This document shows, piece by piece, positions 7,879-18,248 of a stretch of DNA of 64,000 nt (position 1 is its first letter; the number at the start of each line of letters is the position of its first letter). The position numbers and the translations under genes were made by a program. Under the pieces are notes generated by a model. The model did no database searches, was not told the origin of the DNA, and saw only the letters and a list, made by a program, of their open reading frames with translations. Origin of the DNA: Pseudotabrizicola alkalilacus (GTDB lineage: Bacteria > Pseudomonadota > Alphaproteobacteria > Rhodobacterales > Rhodobacteraceae); NCBI RefSeq assembly GCF_003443995.1, contig NZ_QWEY01000005.1, forward strand, positions 186,001 through 250,000. Reading direction: 5' to 3'.

Positions 7879-9291
7879 TCAGGCGGCGTTGCGCGCCAAT
7901 GTCACCTGATTGCGCCCGGCGCGTTTCGACGCCAGCAAGGCCTGATCCGCCCGCCCGATCAGCACATCGACCAGATCCGGGTCACAGCTGCGCGATCCCA
8001 CCGGCACCACTTCCGACAGCGCCAGCCCGATCGACACGGTGACGGTCAGCGCTTCGCCCCCGGCCAGCAGCACCGGGCGCTGTTCCACCTGATAGCACAA
8101 CCGGCGCGCAACCGTCTGCGCCTCTTCCTGCGAGCTGTAGGGCAGGGCGATCAGAAACTCCTCGCCGCCAATGCGGGCCAGCAGATCCTCGGCCCGCAGA
8201 TTTGCGCCCAGACGGTGGCTGACCTCTATCAGCACATCATCGCCGACCGCATGGCCGTAACGGTCATTCACCGATTTGAACCGGTCGATATCGGCCAGCA
8301 TCACCGCCAGCGACCGCCCCTCTTTGGCCACGCGTTGCGCCATGACCGACAGGCGTGCGGCGGCATAGCGGCGGTTGAACAACCCGGTCAGCGGATCAAT
8401 CATCGCCAGCCGCAACCCGTCCTGCACCTGCTCGCGCCGCAGATCAGCCCGGCGCTTGGCCCGCAGCACCGCCCGCAGCCGCAGCACGATTTCGGCAACC
8501 GGCATGTCAGCAGACAGAATCGCATTCGCCCCCAGATCAAAGCCCATCATCACCTCGGCCCGCAGTCTGCCCCCGGTCAGCAGGCAGATTCCGGCATGGC
8601 GGGTGGTGGTCCGGCTGCGCAGATCCGACAACAGCCGCAGCGCCTTGTCCCGCGCAGGACCGCCCGCTTTGGGGTCATCGGCGTCGATCACATAAATATC
8701 CGCCCCGCCACTGACCGCATCAGACTCGGCCAGCGCATTGCTGTGGCTGAGCACCGAAATCGTGTCGCGCATCAGTGGCGACAGCTCACGCCGCAGCTTC
8801 AGCGCCATTTCTGGCCGGTCGGTGACCAGAACCAGATGACCGGGCTGGCGGAACTCTGTCCCGGCTTCGGCAATGCCGAACAGGGCCGCATCATGGCCTT
8901 CGGTCAGATCGGTCAGATCCTGACGGCTGCGCAGCAGATTGCGCAACCGTGCCATCAGCAGATCATCGTCATAGGGTTTGACAAACACATCATCCGCCCC
9001 CGCCTCCAGCGCCAGCAGGCGGTCATCCAGTGCGGTCGAGGAGGAGACCACGATCACCGGAATATCCCGTGTCAGCGGGTCTTCGCGCAGGTGGCGCAGC
9101 ACGTCGATGCCCGAAAGATCCGGCAGCATCAGATCCAGCAGGATCAGATCGGGAAGCTCTTTTCGGGCCATGCGCAACCCTTCGGCCCCGCCAGCGGCCA
9201 CCAACGGGTGATACCGCGCCGCGCCAAGCTTTACCTTGAACACGATACGGTTGGTCGCGACGTCATCTATGATGAGAATTCTGCCGTCCAT
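7879..9291 (-). CDS. pleD: PleD-type diguanylate cyclase (REC-REC'-GGDEF)
   Basis: A 470-residue response regulator making cyclic di-GMP. The first receiver domain (1-120) has acidic residues in IIDD and phospho-acceptor D53 (LLDLMLPD). A second, degenerate receiver spans ~150-270. The GGDEF domain (~300-465) carries an active GGEEF at 375-379 with an RxxD inhibitory I-site (RAED, 366-369) at the canonical five-residue distance. It should be product-inhibited and phosphorylation-activated. It is divergent from the DUF3572 gene. Confidence 0.93.
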   Translation of the reverse strand: MDGRILIIDDVATNRIVFKVKLGAARYHPLVAAGGAEGLRMARKELPDLILLDLMLPDLSGIDVLRHLREDPLTRDIPVIVVSSSTALDDRLLALEAGADDVFVKPYDDDLLMARLRNLLRSRQDLTDLTEGHDAALFGIAEAGTEFRQPGHLVLVTDRPEMALKLRRELSPLMRDTISVLSHSNALAESDAVSGGADIYVIDADDPKAGGPARDKALRLLSDLRSRTTTRHAGICLLTGGRLRAEVMMGFDLGANAILSADMPVAEIVLRLRAVLRAKRRADLRREQVQDGLRLAMIDPLTGLFNRRYAAARLSVMAQRVAKEGRSLAVMLADIDRFKSVNDRYGHAVGDDVLIEVSHRLGANLRAEDLLARIGGEEFLIALPYSSQEEAQTVARRLCYQVEQRPVLLAGGEALTVTVSIGLALSEVVPVGSRSCDPDLVDVLIGRADQALLASKRAGRNQVTLARNAA

Positions 9292-9429
9292 ACCAATTTA
9301 ACCCGAAAGAACCTTACGACGTTAACGATCCTACCATTTGGTTAAGGAATCCTTGCGGAAGCAATAACGGTTTTAATTCCTTTCGGGATAAATTGTCGCT
9401 AACTTGCCCGAAGTTTTGAGGATAACACG

Positions 9430-9711
9430 ATGTCTCGGCAAGAATCCGCTGAAACCATGGCTTTGCAAGCCCTGACCTGGCTCGCGGGTCACGAAGAGTT
9501 GTTGCCGGTCTTCATGGGCTCGACCGGGCTTTCGCCCGAAGAACTGGCAGCCCGCGCGGCAGAGCCAGAGTTCCTGGGTTCGGTCCTCGACTTCCTTTTG
9601 ATGGATGACGCATGGATCATCGCCTTTTGCGATGCCAACAGCCTGCGCTATGACGCGCCGATGCTGGCCCGCGCCGCCCTGCCGGGGGGCGATTCGCTGC
9701 ATTGGACATGA
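9430..9711 (+). CDS. DUF3572 family protein
   Basis: A 93-residue acidic helical protein matching the DUF3572 pattern (ETMALQALTWLAGHEELLPVF, LDFLLMDDAWIIAFCD). The family is conserved in alphaproteobacteria, typically beside pleD as here. Its function is unknown; a role linked to the PleD pathway is only a positional guess. The start is preceded by TTTTGAGGATAAC, a reasonable ribosome-binding site. It lies 22 bp upstream of the HAD gene, probably co-transcribed. Confidence 0.8.
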   Translation: MSRQESAETMALQALTWLAGHEELLPVFMGSTGLSPEELAARAAEPEFLGSVLDFLLMDDAWIIAFCDANSLRYDAPMLARAALPGGDSLHWT

Positions 9712-9733
9712 CGGTTTGCCACAAGGGGCCCAG

Positions 9734-10426
9734 ATGATTGACGGCGTGATCTTTGACAAGGACGGCACATTGTTCGACTTCCGCCGCAGCTGGGGCGGTT
9801 GGGCGGAAACGCTGGTCCGCCGCATCGGCCGCGACGCGGCGCATGCACACGACATGGCCACTGCCATCGGCTATGATCTGGACACCGGCATGTTCCACCC
9901 CGACAGCCCGGTGATTGCCGCCACCGCGCAGGATATTGCCGCCGCTCTGGTGCCGCATCTGGCGGGGCAGACCGTGGCGCAGGTGGCGCATCAGATCAAC
10001 ACCGCCGCTGCACAGGCCGTCATGGTGCCCGCCGTGCCGCTGCGCCCCTTGCTGCAGGCGCTGCGCGACCGGGGATTGCAGATCGGCCTTGCCACCAATG
10101 ACACCGAGGCACCGGCCCGCGCCCATCTGGCCGCGCATGATCTGACTGATTTGTTCGACTTCATCGCCGGGTACGATTCCGGCCATGGGGCCAAACCCGG
10201 CCCCGGCATGTGTCTGGCCTTTGCGCGGGCCACCGGGCTGGACCCGGCCCGCATTGCCATGGTCGGCGACAGCCTGCACGACCTGCATGCGGGGCGCGCG
10301 GCGGGCATGCTGTGCATCGCGGTGCTGACCGGGATCGCCACCAAAGCCGATCTTGCCCCCCATGCCGATGTCGTTTTGCCCGACATTGGCGGGCTCACCG
10401 GCTGGCTTGCCGAACGCGCCGCCTGA
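9734..10426 (+). CDS. HAD-superfamily phosphatase (phosphoglycolate phosphatase-like)
   Basis: A 230-residue HAD hydrolase. Motif I is FDKDGTLFD (nucleophile D8). Motif II is ATNDTEAPAR. The lysine of motif III lies in GAKPGPGM, and motif IV is MVGDSLHDL. A helical cap follows motif I, as in Gph-type phosphatases. The likely reaction is hydrolysis of a small phosphoester such as 2-phosphoglycolate, but specificity is not readable. I chose the ATG at 9734 because motif I must lie near the N-terminus; the open frame extends 43 codons upstream into DUF3572. Confidence 0.85.
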   Translation: MIDGVIFDKDGTLFDFRRSWGGWAETLVRRIGRDAAHAHDMATAIGYDLDTGMFHPDSPVIAATAQDIAAALVPHLAGQTVAQVAHQINTAAAQAVMVPAVPLRPLLQALRDRGLQIGLATNDTEAPARAHLAAHDLTDLFDFIAGYDSGHGAKPGPGMCLAFARATGLDPARIAMVGDSLHDLHAGRAAGMLCIAVLTGIATKADLAPHADVVLPDIGGLTGWLAERAA

Positions 10427-10527
10427 AAACGACACATTCACGTCGCCGGTGAAGAGCGCACCGGCAGCCGCTTTCGTTCATCCTGCCCCGACAGCCCCAC
10501 GCAAAGGGGCAGCAGGGGGACTCCGTG

Positions 10528-12084
10528 ATGGCTGATGTTCAGGACCGCAAGCGTCGCGCCGGGGGCAGGGCGGGCAATCAGGCCCGCGCGGGGTCTGCCG
10601 TGATCGACCAGATGCCCTGGCGCATCCCGGTCAACCCCGACCGCCCCACCGAACCACTGGATGCCGAGGGGGTGCAGCGCGTCCACCGCGCCGCCATGAC
10701 CATCCTCTCCGACATCGGCATCGAATTCCTGAACCCCGAAGCGGTGGACATCCTCCGCCACGCGGGCTGCATTGTCAGCGGCACCAACATCCGCATGGAC
10801 GAAGCCTTTGTGATGGAGATGCTGGCCGACGCGCCCGAGTCCTTTACCATCACACCGCGCAACCCGGCGCGTCAGGTGATCCTCGGCGGTCCGCACATGC
10901 TGTTCGGCAATGTCTCTTCGCCGCCCAATGCCTGGGATCTGGAGCGGGGCAAGCGGTCGGGCGATATGGCGACGTTCCGCGAATTCACCAAGCTGACCCA
11001 GTATTTCAACTGCATCCACCTGAACGGCGGCTATCCGGTGGAACCCGTCGATGTGCATGCCAGCGTGCGGCATCTGGATTGCCTGCACGACCAGCTGACC
11101 CTCACCGACAAGGTGGTGCACGCCTATTCGCTGGGGGCAGAGCGGGTCGAGGATGTGATGGAAATGGTCCGCATCGCGGCTGGCCTGACCCCGTCCGAAT
11201 TTGACGCGACCCCGCGCATGTTCACCAATATCAACTCGGTCTCGCCGCTCAAACACGACTACCCGATGCTTGATGGCGCGATGCGCATGGCCCGGCGCGG
11301 CCAGCCGGTGGTGGTCACGCCCTTTACCCTTGCGGGCGCGATGGCCCCGGTCACCATGGCGGGCGCGGTGGCGCTGTCGCTGGCCGAAGCCCTCGCCGCC
11401 ATTGCGCTCTTGCAATACATCAACCCCGGTTGCCCGGTGGCGATCGGCACCTTTACCTCCAACGTCGATATGAAATCCGGCGCGCCCGCCTTTGGCACGC
11501 CGGAATACATGCGCGCCACGCAAATGACCGGCCAGCTGGTACGCCATTACAAACTGCCGCTGCGCTCGTCCGGGGTCTGCGCCGCCAACGTGCCCGATGG
11601 CCAGTCGATGTGGGAAACCTCCAACAGCCTCTGGGCCGCCGTGCAGTCGCGCACCAATCTGGTGTACCACGCGGCGGGCTGGCTGGAGGGCGGGCTGATC
11701 GCGTCGCCCGAAAAATTCGTGATGGATTGCGAAGTGCTGCAGATGATCCAGCGCTATTTCGAACAGGCCACCTTTGCCAGCAGCGCCGAAGACCTCGCCC
11801 TCGACGCGATCCGCGAGGTGGGCGCGGGCGGCCATTACTTCGGTTGTCAGCACACCCAAGATCGCTATCAGACCGCGTTCTACGCCCCCTTTGTCAGCGA
11901 CTGGCGCAATTATGAGGCCTGGGTCGCCGATGGCGCGGTCTGGACCCCGGAACGCGCCCACCGGATCTACAAACAGATCCTGGCCGAATTCGAGCCGCCC
12001 GCGATGGACGACACCGCCCGCGAAGAGCTGTCCCGCTTTGTCGCGCGGCGCAAGCAAGAGGGTGGTGCGCCGACCGATTTCTGA
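10528..12084 (+). CDS. MttB-family (trimethylamine methyltransferase-like) protein
   Basis: A 518-residue protein of the MttB superfamily (TIM-barrel corrinoid-dependent methyltransferases). Recognisable stretches are LDAEGVQRVHRAAMTIL, DIGIEFLNPEA, YPMLDGAMRMAR and GVCAANVPDGQSMWE. No in-frame amber codon is present, so this is a pyrrolysine-free homologue such as those acting on quaternary amines like glycine betaine. No corrinoid protein or reactivase gene is adjacent. The substrate is unknown. The start is the ATG at 10528, 7 bp after AGGGGGA; a GTG three bases upstream is less likely. Confidence 0.85.
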   Translation: MADVQDRKRRAGGRAGNQARAGSAVIDQMPWRIPVNPDRPTEPLDAEGVQRVHRAAMTILSDIGIEFLNPEAVDILRHAGCIVSGTNIRMDEAFVMEMLADAPESFTITPRNPARQVILGGPHMLFGNVSSPPNAWDLERGKRSGDMATFREFTKLTQYFNCIHLNGGYPVEPVDVHASVRHLDCLHDQLTLTDKVVHAYSLGAERVEDVMEMVRIAAGLTPSEFDATPRMFTNINSVSPLKHDYPMLDGAMRMARRGQPVVVTPFTLAGAMAPVTMAGAVALSLAEALAAIALLQYINPGCPVAIGTFTSNVDMKSGAPAFGTPEYMRATQMTGQLVRHYKLPLRSSGVCAANVPDGQSMWETSNSLWAAVQSRTNLVYHAAGWLEGGLIASPEKFVMDCEVLQMIQRYFEQATFASSAEDLALDAIREVGAGGHYFGCQHTQDRYQTAFYAPFVSDWRNYEAWVADGAVWTPERAHRIYKQILAEFEPPAMDDTAREELSRFVARRKQEGGAPTDF

Positions 12085-12119
12085 TCTGCCACCTGCGGCG
12101 TCGGAACCGGGCAGTGCTG

Positions 12120-13016
12120 TCACCCTTGCGTGGTGCCGCTGGTGCGGATCAGATCGGCCATTTGCACCAGCTGGCTCGCCAGCGGGTTGGTCTTGCGCCA
12201 GACCAGACCGATGGTGCGCGACGGGCGCGGTTCGGGCAGCCGCGCGACCGAGACGGCGGCCGAGCGGGTCTCGACTGCGACCGCCATCTGCGGGATCAGG
12301 GTCACGCCAATACCCGCGCCGACCATCTGCACCAGCGTCGTGAGCGAGCTGCCCTCCATCAGATCGCGGGGCAGGGCGGAGCCGAGCTTGCAGAACGAAA
12401 TCGCCTGTTCGCGAAAGCAGTGCCCCTCTTCCAGCAGCAACAGCCGCATCTCGCGCAGGGTTTCCGGGTTGGGCACCGGTTTGTCGGCATCGCTTTGCGG
12501 GCGGACAAGGATGAACTCCTCGTCAAACAGCGGGTATTCGGTCAGCCCCGGTTCTGACACCGGCAGCGCCACCAGCGCGGTGTCCAGCCGCCCCTCGGTC
12601 AGATCCTCGACCAGCCGCTGGGTGATCGCCTCACGCGGGCGCAGGTCAAGGTCGGGGTAGCGCACGGTCAGATCGCGCATGATGCGCGGCAAAAGATAGG
12701 GCGCGACAGTGGGGATCACCCCCAGCCGCAGCCGCCCGGTCAGCGGCCCGAACGAGGCCCGCGCCAGATCACCCAGTTCCTCCACCGCGTGCAATATCCC
12801 CCGCACCCGCAGCGCAAATTCCGCGCCCAAAGGCGTCAGACTGATCTGCCGCGCGCCGCGTTCAATCAGCGGCGCACCCAGGATTTCCTCCAGCTCTTTC
12901 ATCTGGATCGACAATGCGGGCTGCGAGATCGCGCAGGCCTCGGCGGCGCGGCCAAAATGGGCGTGTTGCGCCAGAGCTTCGAAATACCGCAGGTGTTTCA
13001 TCGACAATGCTTTCAT
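12120..13016 (-). CDS. oxyR: OxyR, peroxide-sensing LysR regulator
   Basis: A 298-residue LysR-type regulator. The N-terminal wHTH includes HFGRAAEACAISQPALSIQMK. The C-terminal domain holds the redox pair C200 and C209 in EEGHCFREQAISFC, with the same nine-residue spacing as the disulfide-forming cysteines of Escherichia coli OxyR. It should activate katG when oxidised by H2O2. It is divergent from katG with a 155-bp control region containing an AT-rich dyad. An alternative start is an in-frame ATG five codons downstream (MKHLRYF). Confidence 0.93.
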   Translation of the reverse strand: MKALSMKHLRYFEALAQHAHFGRAAEACAISQPALSIQMKELEEILGAPLIERGARQISLTPLGAEFALRVRGILHAVEELGDLARASFGPLTGRLRLGVIPTVAPYLLPRIMRDLTVRYPDLDLRPREAITQRLVEDLTEGRLDTALVALPVSEPGLTEYPLFDEEFILVRPQSDADKPVPNPETLREMRLLLLEEGHCFREQAISFCKLGSALPRDLMEGSSLTTLVQMVGAGIGVTLIPQMAVAVETRSAAVSVARLPEPRPSRTIGLVWRKTNPLASQLVQMADLIRTSGTTQG

Positions 13017-13036
13017 AAGAAAAACATATAATGTTG

Positions 13037-13058
13037 ATTAGAAAATGCAAATTCTAAT
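13037..13058. promoter_or_regulatory. Candidate OxyR operator in oxyR-katG spacer
   Basis: An AT-rich dyad ATTAGAA-N8-TTCTAAT lies between the divergent oxyR and katG genes, 20 bp upstream of the oxyR start. It has the inverted-repeat layout of LysR-type sites. The assignment to OxyR is by position. Confidence 0.55.
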
Positions 13059-13123
13059 TATCGACGCGTCATGTTAGAGAGATTCTAAGCAGCGATGGTT
13101 CTGCGGGCAGACGATTCGTCTGA

Positions 13124-15343
<2,220 letters not shown>

Positions 15344-15368
15344 TCTGAAAACAGGCATCTGAGCCCTG

Positions 15369-15404
15369 GCCCCCCGCAGGCATTTGCTTGCGGGGGGCAT
15401 TTTT
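15369..15404 (+). terminator. Terminator after katG
   Basis: A 10-bp perfect stem (GCCCCCCGCA / TGCGGGGGGC) around a 10-nt loop is followed by ATTTTTCTT. It starts 25 bp past the katG stop codon: a classical intrinsic terminator. Confidence 0.85.
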
Positions 15405-15465
15405 CTTGCCGATGGCTGCAAGGACTGTCACGCAAATCCCCTATAGTCTTGGTAAGGAGTCCCCC

Positions 15466-16845
15466 ATGCGTCTGGTCAACCGAACCTTTGACGACCTGCA
15501 CCCCGGCGACACGGCACAATTGCGCCGTCTGATCACGCCGGATGATCTGTATGTGTTTGCCGCGTCATCGGGCAATTACAATCCGATGAACCTGCCCGAC
15601 AGCGATTTTGACGGCGATGGCCGCCCGGAACAGATGGCGGCGGGCATGTTCATCGCCTCGCTGGTCTCGGCCGTGCTGGGCACCCATCTGCCGGGGGCGG
15701 GCACCCGGTTGCTGCAGCAGAGCCTGACCTTTCACGCCAGCGCCCATGCCGGGGATGACCTGCTGTGTCAGGTCACCGTGCTGGAAAAGCACCCCGATGG
15801 CACGGTCCGGCTCAGGACCGACGTCACCCGCCCCGCCGATGCCGCCCTGATCCTGAGCGGCGAGGCGATCGTGCAGGCGCCGCAGATCAGATTTGACCGC
15901 GACAACCTGCATATTCCCGGTCTGATCGTACAACGTCACCGCCATTTCGACGCGCTGATCGACCGCGCCCGCCCGCTGCCCGCGCTTCCCACCGCCGTTG
16001 TCTGCCCTGACGACCCCAATTCCCTTGGCGGCGCGTTGCTGGCGGCCGCGCAAAGCATCATCACCCCGATCCTGATCGGCCACGCCGATGCCATCCACGC
16101 CGCCGCCAAAGCCCTCGGCGCGGATCTGTCGGGGTTTGAAGTCATCGACGTGCCCGGCACCGATGTCGCCGCCGCCGCCATGGCCTGCCAGCTGGTGCAT
16201 GAGGGCCGCGCGCTGGCGGTGATGAAGGGCCATCTGCATACCGATGATCTCTTGCGCCCGATGATCGACCGCGACCGGGGCCTGCGGGTGGGGCGCAAGT
16301 TCACCCATGTCTTCCTGATGGATGTGCCCGGCCTGCCGGAACCCGTGATGGTCACCGACGCCGCCATCAACATCGCGCCCGATCTGATGACCAAGGTGGA
16401 TATCATCCAGAACGCCATCGACCTTGCCCTCGCGCTGGGGATCGAGCCGCGCGTCGGCGTGCTGTCGGCGGTGGAAACCATCAACCCCGCCATCCAGTCC
16501 TCGATCGACGCGGCGCTGCTTTCAAAAATGGCCGAACGCGGCCAGATCAAGGGCGGCATGGTCGAGGGGCCGCTGGCGATGGACAACGCGGTCGATATGG
16601 CCGCTGCCCGTACAAAGGGTTTGACCGGCGGTGTTGCGGGCCGTGCCAATATCCTCGTGGTGCCGGGGATCGACGCTGGCAACATGCTGGCCAAACAACT
16701 GGCCTATATCAGCCATGCCGAAGGCGCTGGGCTGGTGCTGGGGGCAAAGGTGCCGGTGATCCTCAACTCCCGCTCTGACAGTCCGATGGCGCGGCTGGCC
16801 TCCTGCGCGGTGGCGGCGCTGCACCATTTCGCGGCCAAGGCGTAG
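15466..16845 (+). CDS. Bifunctional MaoC hydratase / phosphate acyltransferase
   Basis: A 459-residue two-domain enzyme. Residues ~10-135 are a MaoC-like hot-dog domain (DLYVFAASSGNYNPMN, FIASLVSAVLGTHLPG). Residues ~155-455 are a phosphotransacetylase/phosphotransbutyrylase domain (LMDVPGLPEPVMVTDAAINI, VPGIDAGNMLAKQL). Such fusions are annotated as enoyl-CoA hydratase/phosphate acetyltransferase. It probably interconverts acyl phosphate and acyl-CoA, and could turn Xsc-made acetyl phosphate into acetyl-CoA. The start is the ATG at 15466, 6 bp after AAGGAG. ackA is not adjacent here but lies in the taurine cluster about 19 kb away. Confidence 0.85.
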   Translation: MRLVNRTFDDLHPGDTAQLRRLITPDDLYVFAASSGNYNPMNLPDSDFDGDGRPEQMAAGMFIASLVSAVLGTHLPGAGTRLLQQSLTFHASAHAGDDLLCQVTVLEKHPDGTVRLRTDVTRPADAALILSGEAIVQAPQIRFDRDNLHIPGLIVQRHRHFDALIDRARPLPALPTAVVCPDDPNSLGGALLAAAQSIITPILIGHADAIHAAAKALGADLSGFEVIDVPGTDVAAAAMACQLVHEGRALAVMKGHLHTDDLLRPMIDRDRGLRVGRKFTHVFLMDVPGLPEPVMVTDAAINIAPDLMTKVDIIQNAIDLALALGIEPRVGVLSAVETINPAIQSSIDAALLSKMAERGQIKGGMVEGPLAMDNAVDMAAARTKGLTGGVAGRANILVVPGIDAGNMLAKQLAYISHAEGAGLVLGAKVPVILNSRSDSPMARLASCAVAALHHFAAKA

Positions 16846-16852
16846 GGCAGGG

Positions 16853-17060
16853 GCGCCCCGCCCCCCCACCCTCTCCCTCCCCCACAAGGGGGGAGGGAAG
16901 TGCTGGCTGTGCCACCCTCCTGTGCTTTGCCAACCCGCGCCGCGCCTTCCCGACGCCAGCCGCCAGCGCCTCCCCTCCCCCTGGTGGGGAGGGGCCCGGG
17001 GGTGGGGGGCACCGGCCGGGTCTCCTCCCTTCCGTTGTCTTTCCCGACAACGGGGGAGGG
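16853..17060. repeat. Cluster of GC-rich palindromic hairpins
   Basis: The 276-bp spacer between the MaoC-Pta and galM genes holds no plausible gene. It has three strong stem-loops: TCCCTCCCCC / GGGGGAGGGA (16874-16898), CCCCTCCCC / GGGGAGGGG (16972-16994) and CCGTTGTC / GACAACGG (17032-17053). The flanks of the third also pair as CTCCC / GGGAG. The first two share the CCCTCCCC half-site. This looks like a mosaic of interspersed palindromic elements rather than a simple terminator. Confidence 0.65.
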
Positions 17061-17121
17061 AACCCCTGCCCGTTTCGCAAGACAGGGGCAGGTCGGGGGG
17101 CTCCCTGCTGGTCCCACCGCG

Positions 17122-18156
17122 TCAGGCAGGGGCGGGCGTAAAATCAAACGCCATCAGATGCCGATAGCGCTGCCCCGGCTCCAGCCTGGCCGGGGGAAAC
17201 TGCGGCTGGTTCGGGCTGTCGGGAAAGCGTTGGGTTTCCAGCGTGAAGCCGGTAAAGGCGGCAATCGGTGCGCCGTCCTTGCCCGGCAAGCCGCCCGCAA
17301 GATGGGCCCCGGTGTAGAACTGCACCCCCGGTTCGGTGGTCCACAGCTCCATCCGCCGACCCGAAGCCGCATCCACCGCTTCGGCACAAAACCGCAGCGC
17401 CTCGCCCCATTTTGCCTCGAGCGGGCCGGTCAGGCACAGGTTGTGGTCAAACCCGTCCGGTGCGGGCAGATCCGCCCCGATCTCGCGCAAGGCGTTGAAG
17501 TCAAACGCCGTCCCTGCCACCGCCCGCACCTCGCCGGTCGGGATCAGCGCATCGTCCACCGGCGTATAATGCCGCGCCCCGATCCGAAGCTGCTGGCCCA
17601 TCACCGACCCGGACCCCGCCATGGTGAAATAGCTGTGGTTCACCATGTTAACCACGGTCGGCGCATCGGTTTGCGCCTCCATCGCGATCCACAGCCGGTC
17701 TGCCTCATCCAGCCAGTAGCGCACCTGCAACGCCAGCCGCCCCGGATAGCCCATCTCGCCATCCTCGGACACCGCCACCAGCGTCACCGACCGCGCCGAA
17801 ACCTCTGCAATCTCCCATATCTTGCGGTCAAACCCGGCCCGCCCGCCGTGCAGCGATTTTGCGCCCTCATTGCGGTCCACCTCTACCACATGCCCGTCGA
17901 GCACAAAGCGACCGCCCGCGATCCGGTTGGAAAACCGCCCGCAGGTGGCCCCCAGATAGGCCTTGGTCGCCGCATAGCCCGCCGCATCCCTATGCCCCAG
18001 CACGATATCGGCCAGCACGCCGTTGCGGTCCGGCACCCACAGCTCGGTCAGCCGCGCGCCATAGGTCGTCACCCGTGCCCGTGGGCCAGAGCCACCGCTC
18101 AGCGTCACCGCCTGAACCTCCACGCCGTCAACCCGTCCGAACGCTTCCACCGCCAT
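17122..18156 (-). CDS. galM: Aldose 1-epimerase
   Basis: A 344-residue mutarotase of the GalM family. Motifs include TYGARLTELWVPDRNG, GATCGRFSNRIAGGRF, VNHSYFTMAG with the catalytic-type His, and a C-terminal ETQRFPDSPNQPQF containing the catalytic Glu. It interconverts alpha and beta anomers of aldoses. I chose the ATG at 18156 (MAVEAFG), which has GGAGGAGG six bases upstream; an ATG six codons earlier overlaps that ribosome-binding site. No sugar-utilisation operon surrounds it. It lies downstream of the NRPS gene on the same strand, 92 bp apart. Confidence 0.9.
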   Translation of the reverse strand: MAVEAFGRVDGVEVQAVTLSGGSGPRARVTTYGARLTELWVPDRNGVLADIVLGHRDAAGYAATKAYLGATCGRFSNRIAGGRFVLDGHVVEVDRNEGAKSLHGGRAGFDRKIWEIAEVSARSVTLVAVSEDGEMGYPGRLALQVRYWLDEADRLWIAMEAQTDAPTVVNMVNHSYFTMAGSGSVMGQQLRIGARHYTPVDDALIPTGEVRAVAGTAFDFNALREIGADLPAPDGFDHNLCLTGPLEAKWGEALRFCAEAVDAASGRRMELWTTEPGVQFYTGAHLAGGLPGKDGAPIAAFTGFTLETQRFPDSPNQPQFPPARLEPGQRYRHLMAFDFTPAPA

Positions 18157-18248
18157 CGCAACCTCCTCCGTCATCCGGCCCGCACCATGCGGCGCGGCCG
18201 GTCAAAGCGCAATCCTGTGCGGCTTGCCCTTCAGGTGTGGTCGGGTCG

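Noticed and set aside
9298-9345. TTAA motifs in the pleD-DUF3572 spacer as a CtrA site
   Set aside because: The TTAA pairs do not have the N7 spacing of a full CtrA box.
10528-12084. Pyrrolysine-containing trimethylamine methyltransferase
   Set aside because: There is no in-frame TAG in the gene and no pyl genes nearby.
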